From Anaerolineae bacterium (GTDB taxonomy: Bacteria; Chloroflexota; Anaerolineae; 4572-78; J111): 5,691 nt of DNA. Positions 1-5,417 of the stretch are shown piece by piece. The DNA lies in assembly GCA_020433835.1 (NCBI GenBank), contig JAGRBY010000485.1, positions 1 to 5,691 of the forward strand, read 5' to 3'. Position 1 is the stretch's first letter. The number at the start of each line of letters is the position of its first letter. The notes beneath the pieces are model-generated. The model was not told the origin of the DNA, searched no databases, and saw only the letters and a program-made list of their open reading frames with translations. Both the position numbers and the translations under genes were made by a program.

Positions 1-6
1 CTTATT

Positions 7-16
7 GAGGGAGGGG
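7..16 (+). promoter_or_regulatory. Strong Shine-Dalgarno for the alpha/beta-hydrolase gene
   Basis: A purine-rich GAGGGAGGGG lies just before the ATG at 22. Its GGAGG core (10-14) leaves a 7-base spacer, close to ideal, which fixes the hydrolase start. A TGA at 6-8 overlaps this site and could be the stop of an upstream gene, but too little sequence is present to tell. Confidence 0.7.
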
Positions 17-21
17 CGATT

Positions 22-1311
22 ATGCCAATTATTTTTGTTCACGGGGTCAATACACGTGATGGAGTTGGGTATCGTAAAAATTTAGCCGCTCGGAATGAGC
101 TTATCAGGCGGCTTATTTTGGAACCGCTAAAAAATAAAGGCGACTACTTCCCCAATATGGTGATTGAAAGCCCCTATTGGGGCGATTTAGGGGTAAAATT
201 TGGGTGGAACCAGGCCACCCTGCCGGAAATTGGCGAACAGGCCGGCGCTTTCGAGTCATTTGTCGATGAAAGTTCGGATACACCCCAGGCTGATATAGAA
301 TTTTCAAAAATGCTTGATGATGTCGGCTCCGCTCCGTCTCCGTTTGAGTCATTTGAGGAAAATGGCGGGCCATTTAAAAACGCTGCCGCAAAGGATTTAC
401 CGGCTTTTATTGAGGGGTTACTTTTGCCGGTTATTCTTTCAGAAACAACGCTGATAACAACCATATCGAATAATGCAGAGGTAGTGGGGGTTGGCGAAGC
501 GGTATTGCTGGTAGCGGCTCAAGAAGTGGGAGAAGATGAGGCTATTAAAGCCCAAGTTCGGGCTGCATCATCCGATGATGCGGTTATCGACCTTTTGAAA
601 GCGGCAATTTTGGCGCGTTTTGATGAACTCGCCTCGGAAAACCCCCTTTTACAACCTAGCCCCTTTGAAATGGATTTCGATTGGCTATCTGGATTTAAAA
701 ACCGGACTGCGGAGCTTTTTGATCGAGCAAAAGAGGCTCCGGCTCGTGCTGCCAGCATTCCCCTCTTAAAAACGATGCGCGAAGGATTACATCACAATAT
801 TACTCGCTTTGTGGGCGATGTATTTGTGTATTTAAACGAACGTGGCGATAAAGATAATCCCGGACCTATTGTTAAGAAGGTATTGCAAGCTATTCAAACT
901 ACGCCCAGGCATCATTCCCAAGAACCAACCATCGTTATTACGCATTCTATGGGGGGCAACATTCTTTATGATATTTTGACCTATTATGCTCCCGATTTAA
1001 CCCTTGATATGTGGATTTCTGTAGGCGGCCAGGTCGGTTTGTTTGAAGAAATGAAAATTTTCAAAATGAGCGATAAAAATCTTGTCACGCCCCAAAAAGT
1101 GGCCCTAATAGGGGGCCGCGTGCCTTATTGGCTTAATATTTACGATATTACCGATATTTTTAGCTTTAAGGCCTCGCCTGTTTTTAAAGACGTCGATGAG
1201 GATTTGGTATTTAACACCGGCGCGCTGCCCGGCAAGTCTCACAGCGATTATTTCAAACGGCCCAGCTTTTATCGCGCCTTGCGCGGGTATATGGAGGAAG
1301 TTCTTACGTAA
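22..1311 (+). CDS. Alpha/beta-hydrolase (lipase/esterase-like), uncharacterised family
   Basis: A 429-residue protein that looks like a cytosolic alpha/beta-hydrolase; no signal peptide or clear membrane segment is seen. The N-terminus IIFVHGVN (residues 3-10) is a first core strand ending in the HG oxyanion-hole motif. TIVITHSMGG (303-312) is the nucleophile elbow, with Ser309 in the T-H-S-M-G form of GxSxG. NIYDITDIFSF (372-382) offers the acid (Asp375 or Asp378), and SHSDYF (406-411) offers the catalytic His407. Residues about 70-250 form a long insertion between strand 1 and the elbow, rich in acidic and Ala residues, probably a lid or cap. The substrate cannot be predicted: lipid, ester or peptide hydrolysis are all possible. 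It has a strong Shine-Dalgarno and seems to stand apart from the downstream R-M genes, being separated by 770 bases of repeats. The fold is confident; the role is unknown. Confidence 0.8.
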   Translation: MPIIFVHGVNTRDGVGYRKNLAARNELIRRLILEPLKNKGDYFPNMVIESPYWGDLGVKFGWNQATLPEIGEQAGAFESFVDESSDTPQADIEFSKMLDDVGSAPSPFESFEENGGPFKNAAAKDLPAFIEGLLLPVILSETTLITTISNNAEVVGVGEAVLLVAAQEVGEDEAIKAQVRAASSDDAVIDLLKAAILARFDELASENPLLQPSPFEMDFDWLSGFKNRTAELFDRAKEAPARAASIPLLKTMREGLHHNITRFVGDVFVYLNERGDKDNPGPIVKKVLQAIQTTPRHHSQEPTIVITHSMGGNILYDILTYYAPDLTLDMWISVGGQVGLFEEMKIFKMSDKNLVTPQKVALIGGRVPYWLNIYDITDIFSFKASPVFKDVDEDLVFNTGALPGKSHSDYFKRPSFYRALRGYMEEVLT

Positions 1312-1318
1312 AGCGAGT

Positions 1319-1340
1319 CTCTTGTCATCAACGAGAGTTT
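1319..1340 (+). terminator. Weak terminator-like hairpin after the hydrolase gene
   Basis: Seven bases after the hydrolase stop, CTCTTGT (1319-1325) pairs with ACGAGAG (1331-1337) around a 5-base loop, with one G-U pair, and is followed by only three T residues. Position fits a terminator, but the stem is modest in GC and the T tract is short, so this is tentative. Confidence 0.3.
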
Positions 1341-1345
1341 GGCCT

Positions 1346-1640
1346 GAGAAACCAGGTTTTTAAACGTTAGGAGAGGATATAGGCGTTTTAGAGAGTCTTT
1401 TTCGGTGTGGGATTGATCGAGTTGAGCGAAAAACCTGGTTTCTGGGCTACAACGACACAAGAGTGTGAGAAACCAGGGTTTTTAACTTTGGCAGGAGATA
1501 CATGTGTTTTAGAAAGTCTTTTTCGGTGAGGTGTTGATCGAGTTGAGCGAAAAACCTGGTTTCTGGGCTATAACGAGGAGTTCTGCCTGAGAAACCAGGT
1601 TTTTGACTTTAAGCGAGGAGATATGGGGTTTAGCTTGAAG
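1346..1640. repeat. About 121-bp tandem repeat, two full units plus a truncated third
   Basis: Units begin at 1346, 1467 and 1589, giving periods of 121 and 122 bases. Units 1 and 2 share long identical stretches such as AGTCTTTTTCGGTG and TTGATCGAGTTGAGCG, and each ends in AAAAACCTGGTTTCTGGGCTA. Unit 3 diverges after about 50 bases. The bases before unit 1 (about 1329-1345, AACGAGAGTTTGGCCT) resemble the end of unit 2, so a partial copy probably precedes it. Each full unit opens with AGAAACCAGG(G)TTTTT and carries its reverse complement about 65-70 bases later (1347-1361 with 1429-1443; 1468-1483 with 1550-1564), so each can fold into a long hairpin and the boundaries are themselves palindromic. 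No coding potential is evident. It is an intergenic repeat family of unknown function. Confidence 0.8.
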
Positions 1641-1682
1641 AGAAACCGGGCTTCTAACGCTACCCGGTTTAGCGCAGCGCTA
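1641..1682. repeat. Palindromic repeat: CCGGG hairpin joined to a small palindrome
   Basis: AAACCGGG (1643-1650) and CCCGGTTT (1663-1670) form a perfect 8-bp stem with a 12-base loop. It is the AGAAACCGGG variant of the arms in the preceding tandem repeat. It runs directly into TAGCGCAGCGCTA (1670-1682), a perfect palindrome around one central base. The hairpin has no T tract on either side, so it looks like a dispersed palindromic repeat rather than a terminator. Confidence 0.6.
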
Positions 1683-1697
1683 CTTAATGTAAATTAT

Positions 1698-1718
1698 ATG
1701 AAGTTTTTTGTACTTCAT
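1698..1718. repeat. Small AT-rich hairpin
   Basis: ATGAAGT (1698-1704) and ACTTCAT (1712-1718) form a 7-bp stem with a 7-base T-rich loop. It lies between the repeat block and the MITE-like element. No function can be assigned and it could be chance in AT-rich DNA. Confidence 0.3.
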
Positions 1719-1763
1719 GCCTTTTATGGGTATCTGTGAGATGGTCATATTTTTATCAATCGA

Positions 1764-1974
1764 GTTTTATGGGGATGCATTTTTATTTGGGGCGAGATAG
1801 AAACACTGATTTGATGATGGCAATGAAAACACTGATATTCTTCAGATGGGGTACACCTCAACCCCAGATCATAAAGCCCTACGGTTGTAGAACTCAGTGA
1901 AATCATCATTTTCAGTGCATCAGTGTTTCTATGAGCGCGGATTGCCCCAAAATAGAAATACACCTGTTTTATGG
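1764..1974. mobile_element. MITE-like inverted-repeat element with 9-bp target duplication
   Basis: A perfect direct repeat, GTTTTATGG, sits at 1764-1772 and 1966-1974 and bounds a non-coding 193-bp segment (1773-1965). The segment ends are imperfect inverted repeats: GGATGCATTTTTATTTGGGGC at the left against AGGTGTATTTCTATTTTGGGGC read inward from the right (four mismatches and one gap). Inside these lies a perfect 14-bp inverted pair, ATAGAAACACTGAT (1797-1810) and its complement (1919-1932). Near the centre TGGGGT and ACCCCA (1847-1852, 1861-1866) form a small hairpin. There is no transposase, so it would need one in trans. Nine-base duplications are typical of several IS families, such as IS4/Tn5-like and IS1. 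The AAACACTGAT motifs also recall dispersed intergenic repeats, the main alternative. Confidence 0.55.
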
Positions 1975-2027
1975 TTGAAGCTAGACGCAAATGTAAAAGG
2001 GATGGTATGATTAGAGAATTAAGGCAG

Positions 2028-2056
2028 TTGTTAGCGATAATAGAATTCGATATAAT
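2028..2056 (+). promoter_or_regulatory. Sigma70-type promoter for the restriction-modification genes
   Basis: TTGTTA (2028-2033) is followed by a 17-base spacer and a consensus TATAAT (2051-2056). This predicts transcription start near 2063 and a leader of only about 18 bases before the endonuclease ATG at 2081. Two related direct repeats, CGATAATA (2035-2042) and CGATATAATA (2048-2057), lie in the spacer and the -10 region and could be an operator, though they may be chance. Confidence 0.6.
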
Positions 2057-2080
2057 AATTGACCGGTGTGATAAAAGCTT

Positions 2081-3322
2081 ATGAATGCGAAAAAAGATTG
2101 GGTATCCAGCCTGGTTGATAAATGTAACCCACTTATTCCTCATGCGGATGAGTCTCGCTTAATCAACAAGTTGCTCGATGAAGTAGATAACCTACAAAAT
2201 AAACAGGTGGGTTTGAGGTTTCAACTTGCGGCCGCTTTTGATCTGTTGGTGGCTGCTGCTTATTATGGCTCTGTAGCGCACGCAGGTTGGATTTATTGCC
2301 CTTCATCCGCTTTTGGAGCGGTGATGTTTTACCCCTATACCAATGCATGCCCTATTTGCGCTCTAAAAAATGAGTTTGTCTTTCATAAGGCTCATAAACC
2401 GCAATCCGGTATAATTGGAGCCTATACATCTCGGCTTTTGGCCTTATTTATTCAAGAAGTTTTGAAAAGAAAAAATGGTGCTGTTAAAGTCTTTAAGGGG
2501 ACAGAACCCGTAGATATAATTTTCCTTGATGAAACAACTTTACCTGCAACTGTGATGTTTGCTGAAATAAAAGCGGCCCCATTATTTACTTTACCGTTAA
2601 TGGTTCAGTCGCAACAGCTTACTATGGAAACTGAAGCGGGTATTGAGAGTATGCCTCATCATGAAACGGATAATACACAACTTTTTGATAAAGATTTGGC
2701 GATCTTTCTCCCGTTCTATGATAAAAACCAATGGATGGAAAAATCTTACGTTGTTGGCTGCAAAACGGGGCGTGAGGATACACATTGGGCATATAGAGGT
2801 TTGGAAAATTTATTAAACACCGATCTCGAATTTTTTGAGAGTTTTGTGATAACTTGGCACAAAGCGTTTGAAAGCTATCGTGAAAAAAGCCAAAATTCGA
2901 TATATTGGTTTACCAATGCATCGGGTCAACCTTTTCCTCGCCCTGATGATTGGCCCAGCCGAAAAGGTAGCGGTTATGAGTCTGTTTCAGACGGAAAAAC
3001 AAGTGTTGGTATGGATAGGACAGATGATATAAAAAAAGCCATTTATCAGGTGGTGAAAGTTGGTGCTGAGGGCCGGCCCACGGCTAACTATTCTTTTAAG
3101 GTCGGCATTGTTTCAAATATTCAACCGGTACGCCATTTTGATGATTATTTTGCTGCGCTTAAAGATATTATCTGGACACGTGATGCCACCGGCCAAGTAA
3201 AATTAGCCAAACAGTTGCCGCCGGAGGCCGAACTGTATAATTTATTTGATGGAATAATTACACTAACTCAGAATATTGCACGCGATGCGTGGATAGAGAA
3301 GACTTTTGATTTTTTGGGGTAA
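2081..3322 (+). CDS. Candidate type II restriction endonuclease, PD-(D/E)xK-like
   Basis: A 413-residue soluble protein that I do not recognise by close family. It is assigned mainly from its position 3 bases before a cytosine-5 DNA methyltransferase, the standard partner of a type II endonuclease. A possible PD-(D/E)xK site is present: EPVDIIF (142-148, Asp145) on a strand, then FAEIKAAP (160-167, Glu162 and Lys164) on the next, with about 16 residues between the acids, as in metal-dependent restriction nucleases. Upstream, Cys73, Cys90 and Cys93 (a CPIC pair) with His102 or His105 could form a zinc site. No helicase, methyltransferase or specificity domain is visible, so this is a simple homodimer-type enzyme rather than type I or III. 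The start lacks a Shine-Dalgarno but follows a good promoter with a short leader. The recognition site cannot be read from the sequence. Confidence 0.72.
   Translation: MNAKKDWVSSLVDKCNPLIPHADESRLINKLLDEVDNLQNKQVGLRFQLAAAFDLLVAAAYYGSVAHAGWIYCPSSAFGAVMFYPYTNACPICALKNEFVFHKAHKPQSGIIGAYTSRLLALFIQEVLKRKNGAVKVFKGTEPVDIIFLDETTLPATVMFAEIKAAPLFTLPLMVQSQQLTMETEAGIESMPHHETDNTQLFDKDLAIFLPFYDKNQWMEKSYVVGCKTGREDTHWAYRGLENLLNTDLEFFESFVITWHKAFESYREKSQNSIYWFTNASGQPFPRPDDWPSRKGSGYESVSDGKTSVGMDRTDDIKKAIYQVVKVGAEGRPTANYSFKVGIVSNIQPVRHFDDYFAALKDIIWTRDATGQVKLAKQLPPEAELYNLFDGIITLTQNIARDAWIEKTFDFLG
3316..3319 (+). promoter_or_regulatory. Ribosome binding site for the methyltransferase
   Basis: GGGG within the last codons of the endonuclease gene lies 6 bases before the methyltransferase ATG at 3326. 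The endonuclease stop (3320-3322) falls between them, a layout suited to translational coupling. It supports the ATG at 3326 as the start. Confidence 0.45.
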
Positions 3323-3325
3323 TTT

Positions 3326-4444
3326 ATGAACACGGTTTATAACCATCAACCCAGAAAGGTTGGTGAAGACGTACAGCGCAGAATAAATGCGTTAGGTATT
3401 GGTCAAAAGATGCAAGATTTACCGGAAGAACTGTGGCATGACAGTTTTCGTTTCTATGTTAAAGAAGATCCAACACGAAAAGGTGGGCCAAACCTGCGTC
3501 TCATTCGTCTTGATCCTAATGAGCCGTCTTTAACGGTTACGGGATATATATTTAATAAATTTGTGCATCCTTATGAGAATCGGTTTATTACACCCCGTGA
3601 AGCAGCCCGATTACAAGGTTTCCCCGATGAACTTGAATTTAAGGGGACATTAACCAGTGTCCAACGTCAAGTTGGCGATGCAGTGCCGGTTGAACTCGGA
3701 AAAGCGGTATTTCATTCCCTATTACAAACGTTAACAACGTATTGGCCTGATGAACAAGCATATTATGCGCTTAGTTTGTTTAGCGGGGCCGGCGGGTTTG
3801 ATATTGCGGCAGAGCAAGCGAATATAGCATTTACTCGTCCTATAAAAACATTTGCTTGTGTAGAAATAGAAAAAGATCGATGTCATACGCTAACCGGCTA
3901 CTTTAAGAATGATGTGCCTGTTTTTCAGAAAGATATATCTTCAATTGGGTCCGCATATGTTTTAGATGAATGTAAGATACAGCGTGAAGATGTGTGGCTT
4001 GTGTATGGTGGTCCGCCATGTCAATCTTTTAGCCAAGCCGGTAAACAAAAAGGCGTTTTCGATCCACGAGGGACATTAATATTTGAGTTTTTGCGATTTA
4101 TAGAAGAAATTCGCCCAAGATTTTTTATTATGGAAAATGTATCAAATTTAAGAGGAATAGGAAAGGGTCGATTGCTACAACAAATTTTGAATGAAATGAA
4201 ATCCTTGGGGTATCGCGTTGATGCCAGAATTTTAACAGCTACCCATTTTGGCAGTCCGCAAAAGCGTCGGCGTTTCTTTTTTGTGGGAAGTAGAGAAGAT
4301 TTGCCGGTTAAAGTGTTATTGCCGGAGCCTACTCACGGTGAAGTAAAGGGATTATTTAGCCTTTTACCTATTAGAACGGTAGGTGATGCTTTTGCCGGTT
4401 TGCCCAAGCCTGATTATGAGCCAATTTCTGTGTCTTCGGAATAA
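3326..4444 (+). CDS. Circularly permuted DNA (cytosine-5-)-methyltransferase
   Basis: A 372-residue AdoMet-dependent enzyme that methylates C5 of cytosine, the modification half of the R-M pair. All key motifs are visible but rotated. Target-recognition-like sequence comes first (about 1-75, starting near NHQPR and including RLIRLD and the TV pair at 70-71). Then come motif IX (TPREAARLQGFPDELEF, 89-105) and motif X (QVGDAVPVELG, 115-125). Next are motif I (LSLFSGAGGF, 149-158), II (Glu180), III (Asp203), IV (GGPPCQSFS, 228-236, catalytic Cys232), VI (ENV, 270-272) and VIII (QKRRRFFFVG, 312-321). The protein ends just after TVGDAFAGLP (351-360), where an ordinary enzyme would enter its recognition domain. 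The same IX-X-I-VIII order is established for M.BssHII. Nothing essential appears missing; motif X has GD where GN is usual. The target site is unknown. Confidence 0.93.
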   Translation: MNTVYNHQPRKVGEDVQRRINALGIGQKMQDLPEELWHDSFRFYVKEDPTRKGGPNLRLIRLDPNEPSLTVTGYIFNKFVHPYENRFITPREAARLQGFPDELEFKGTLTSVQRQVGDAVPVELGKAVFHSLLQTLTTYWPDEQAYYALSLFSGAGGFDIAAEQANIAFTRPIKTFACVEIEKDRCHTLTGYFKNDVPVFQKDISSIGSAYVLDECKIQREDVWLVYGGPPCQSFSQAGKQKGVFDPRGTLIFEFLRFIEEIRPRFFIMENVSNLRGIGKGRLLQQILNEMKSLGYRVDARILTATHFGSPQKRRRFFFVGSREDLPVKVLLPEPTHGEVKGLFSLLPIRTVGDAFAGLPKPDYEPISVSSE

Positions 4445-4484
4445 CCTTGAGCTTTTTAGCCCATACTTATCCAATACCAAATTT

Positions 4485-4489
4485 AGAGG
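4485..4489 (+). promoter_or_regulatory. Shine-Dalgarno deciding the start of the small gene
   Basis: AGAGG is 5 bases before the ATG at 4495. The longer in-frame alternative, a TTG at 4447 only 2 bases after the methyltransferase stop, has no comparable site, so 4495 is preferred. Confidence 0.55.
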
Positions 4490-4494
4490 CAAAT

Positions 4495-4761
4495 ATGGCA
4501 ACCCAATCGTTCGATACGCGGCCCAGCGCCGAAGCAATTCAGCTAGAATTGGTCCGAAGCGCAACGGTCGCCAAAAGACTCTCAATTATGCGGTCGTTAT
4601 CTCAAACAACTATCCAACTTTCGCGCCGGGCCATTCAAAGAGCCAATCCAACATTAAGTGAGCGTGATATAGATCTGATTTTTGTGACATACCATTATGG
4701 AGCGGAGTTAGCAGAGCGTTTGCGCTATTATCTGGACCAGAGGCATGATGAAGCAGCCTGA
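4495..4761 (+). CDS. Small helical protein paired with a nucleotidyltransferase
   Basis: An 88-residue protein of unknown biochemical function. It is predicted to be mostly helical, basic in its middle (LSRRAIQRANPTLSERDID, residues 42-60) and ends in a helix, YHYGAELAERLRYYLDQR (66-83). No DNA-binding, nuclease or membrane motif is evident. It lacks the R-x4-6-H motif expected of a HEPN partner. It overlaps the following nucleotidyltransferase gene by 14 bases, which implies coupled translation and a shared job. From memory, similar short proteins stand before such nucleotidyltransferases in Chloroflexota and Cyanobacteria, but this is not verified here. A role as antitoxin or regulator of the neighbour is inference from layout only. 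The start is chosen by AGAGG at 4485-4489. A longer version from TTG 4447 (104 residues) is possible but less likely. Confidence 0.72.
   Translation: MATQSFDTRPSAEAIQLELVRSATVAKRLSIMRSLSQTTIQLSRRAIQRANPTLSERDIDLIFVTYHYGAELAERLRYYLDQRHDEAA
4739..4743 (+). promoter_or_regulatory. Shine-Dalgarno favouring the second of two adjacent ATGs
   Basis: AGAGG lies inside the end of the small gene. It is 1 base before the ATG at 4745 and 4 bases before the ATG at 4748. The second spacing is the more workable, so translation probably begins at 4748. Confidence 0.4.
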
Positions 4762-5350
4762 TATTTTTGTTGCTATCAAACCGGTGGTTGAAGCGTTCGA
4801 AAAATTGGGTGTGTCTTATTGTATTGGTGGTTCTGTTGCAAGTTCGGCATATGGTCTGGCTCGGGCCACAATGGACATAGACGTAGTAGCCCATTTAAAG
4901 TCATCTCAGGTATCTTCTTTGGTAAAAATGCTAGAGTCATCGTATTACATTGATACAGATATGATTTTGGATGCAATTGACAAGTATTCTTCTTTTAATC
5001 TTATTCACCTGGAAACTATGCTTAAAGTTGATGTGTTTATTTTGAAAAATGAAGCCTATCAGCAAACTTCTTTTCAAAGGAGACGAAAGGATACTTTAGG
5101 CGACGATGAAGACCTTACGGAATTCTATTTTTTATCGCCGGAAGATATTATTCTCAACAAATTAGACTGGTATCGTATGGGAGGCGGTATATCTGAACGG
5201 CAATGGAACGATATATTGGGTGTTTTGAAGGTGCAACACAAATCTTTAGATATTGCTTATCTTCAAGCTTGGGCTAGCCATCTGAACCTTACGGATTTGT
5301 TAAAACAAGCATTTGGTGAAACAGGTATAAATCTATCTCCGCCTATTTGA
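4748..5350 (+). CDS. Minimal nucleotidyltransferase-fold protein, toxin-antitoxin-like pair
   Basis: A 200-residue cytosolic protein (201 if the ATG at 4745 is used) with a pol-beta-type nucleotidyltransferase fold. It shows the signature GG-S (CIGGSVASSAYG, 25-36), the paired acids in ATMDIDVV (40-47, Asp43 and Asp45), and a third acid in LKVDVFIL (92-99, Asp95). Together these form the GG...DxD...D metal-binding site, so it is probably active. The C-terminal part carries SPEDIILNKLDWYR (130-143) and ERQWNDILGVLKVQ (150-163), motifs shared with AbiEii-like and DUF6036-like nucleotidyltransferases as I recall them. Such enzymes transfer nucleotides to tRNA or protein targets in several toxin-antitoxin and phage-abortive systems; the target here is unknown. 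The overlap with the preceding gene and its place next to an R-M system support a defence role. An intact metal site with a non-HEPN partner sets it apart from classical MNT-HEPN pairs. Confidence 0.8.
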   Translation: MKQPDIFVAIKPVVEAFEKLGVSYCIGGSVASSAYGLARATMDIDVVAHLKSSQVSSLVKMLESSYYIDTDMILDAIDKYSSFNLIHLETMLKVDVFILKNEAYQQTSFQRRRKDTLGDDEDLTEFYFLSPEDIILNKLDWYRMGGGISERQWNDILGVLKVQHKSLDIAYLQAWASHLNLTDLLKQAFGETGINLSPPI

Positions 5351-5374
5351 TACAAACGTGTAAAATCGTAGAAT
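5347..5374 (+). promoter_or_regulatory. Sigma70-type promoter for the MalT-like regulator
   Basis: TTGATA (5347-5352, five of six consensus bases) and TAGAAT (5369-5374, five of six) are separated by 16 bases. The -35 hexamer overlaps the stop of the nucleotidyltransferase gene. Predicted start is near 5381, leaving a leader of about 37 bases before the ATG at 5418. It suggests the regulator is transcribed separately from the genes before it. Confidence 0.5.
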
Positions 5375-5417
5375 AAAGCATGAAACGTAACCCTTCAACC
5401 CTGGTAGAGAGCCAATT

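Noticed and set aside
1269..1460. Minus-strand reading frame over the hydrolase end and first repeat unit
   Set aside because: It spans the tandem repeat and hydrolase tail and shows no family features.
1346..1604. CRISPR array suggested by regularly spaced AGAAACCAGG repeats
   Set aside because: The interval between repeats is itself repeated between units, spacing is about 121 bases, and there are alternating inverted arms, so it is a tandem repeat and not a repeat-spacer array.
1643..1670. CCGGG hairpin as a rho-independent terminator
   Set aside because: No T tract follows on either strand, the loop is 12 bases, and it lies more than 300 bases beyond the hydrolase stop.
1745..2143. Minus-strand reading frame of 132 codons across the intergenic region
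   Set aside because: It covers the inverted-repeat element and the R-M promoter, reads into the endonuclease gene, and its protein has no recognisable domain or sensible composition.
4447..4494. TTG at 4447 as the start of the small gene
   Set aside because: No Shine-Dalgarno precedes it, whereas the ATG at 4495 has AGAGG at a good distance.
4383..4661. A + strand frame overlapping the methyltransferase end, considered as a frameshifted C-terminal extension
   Set aside because: Its translation shows no methyltransferase or recognition-domain features; the permuted protein already holds all motifs, so no frameshift is needed.
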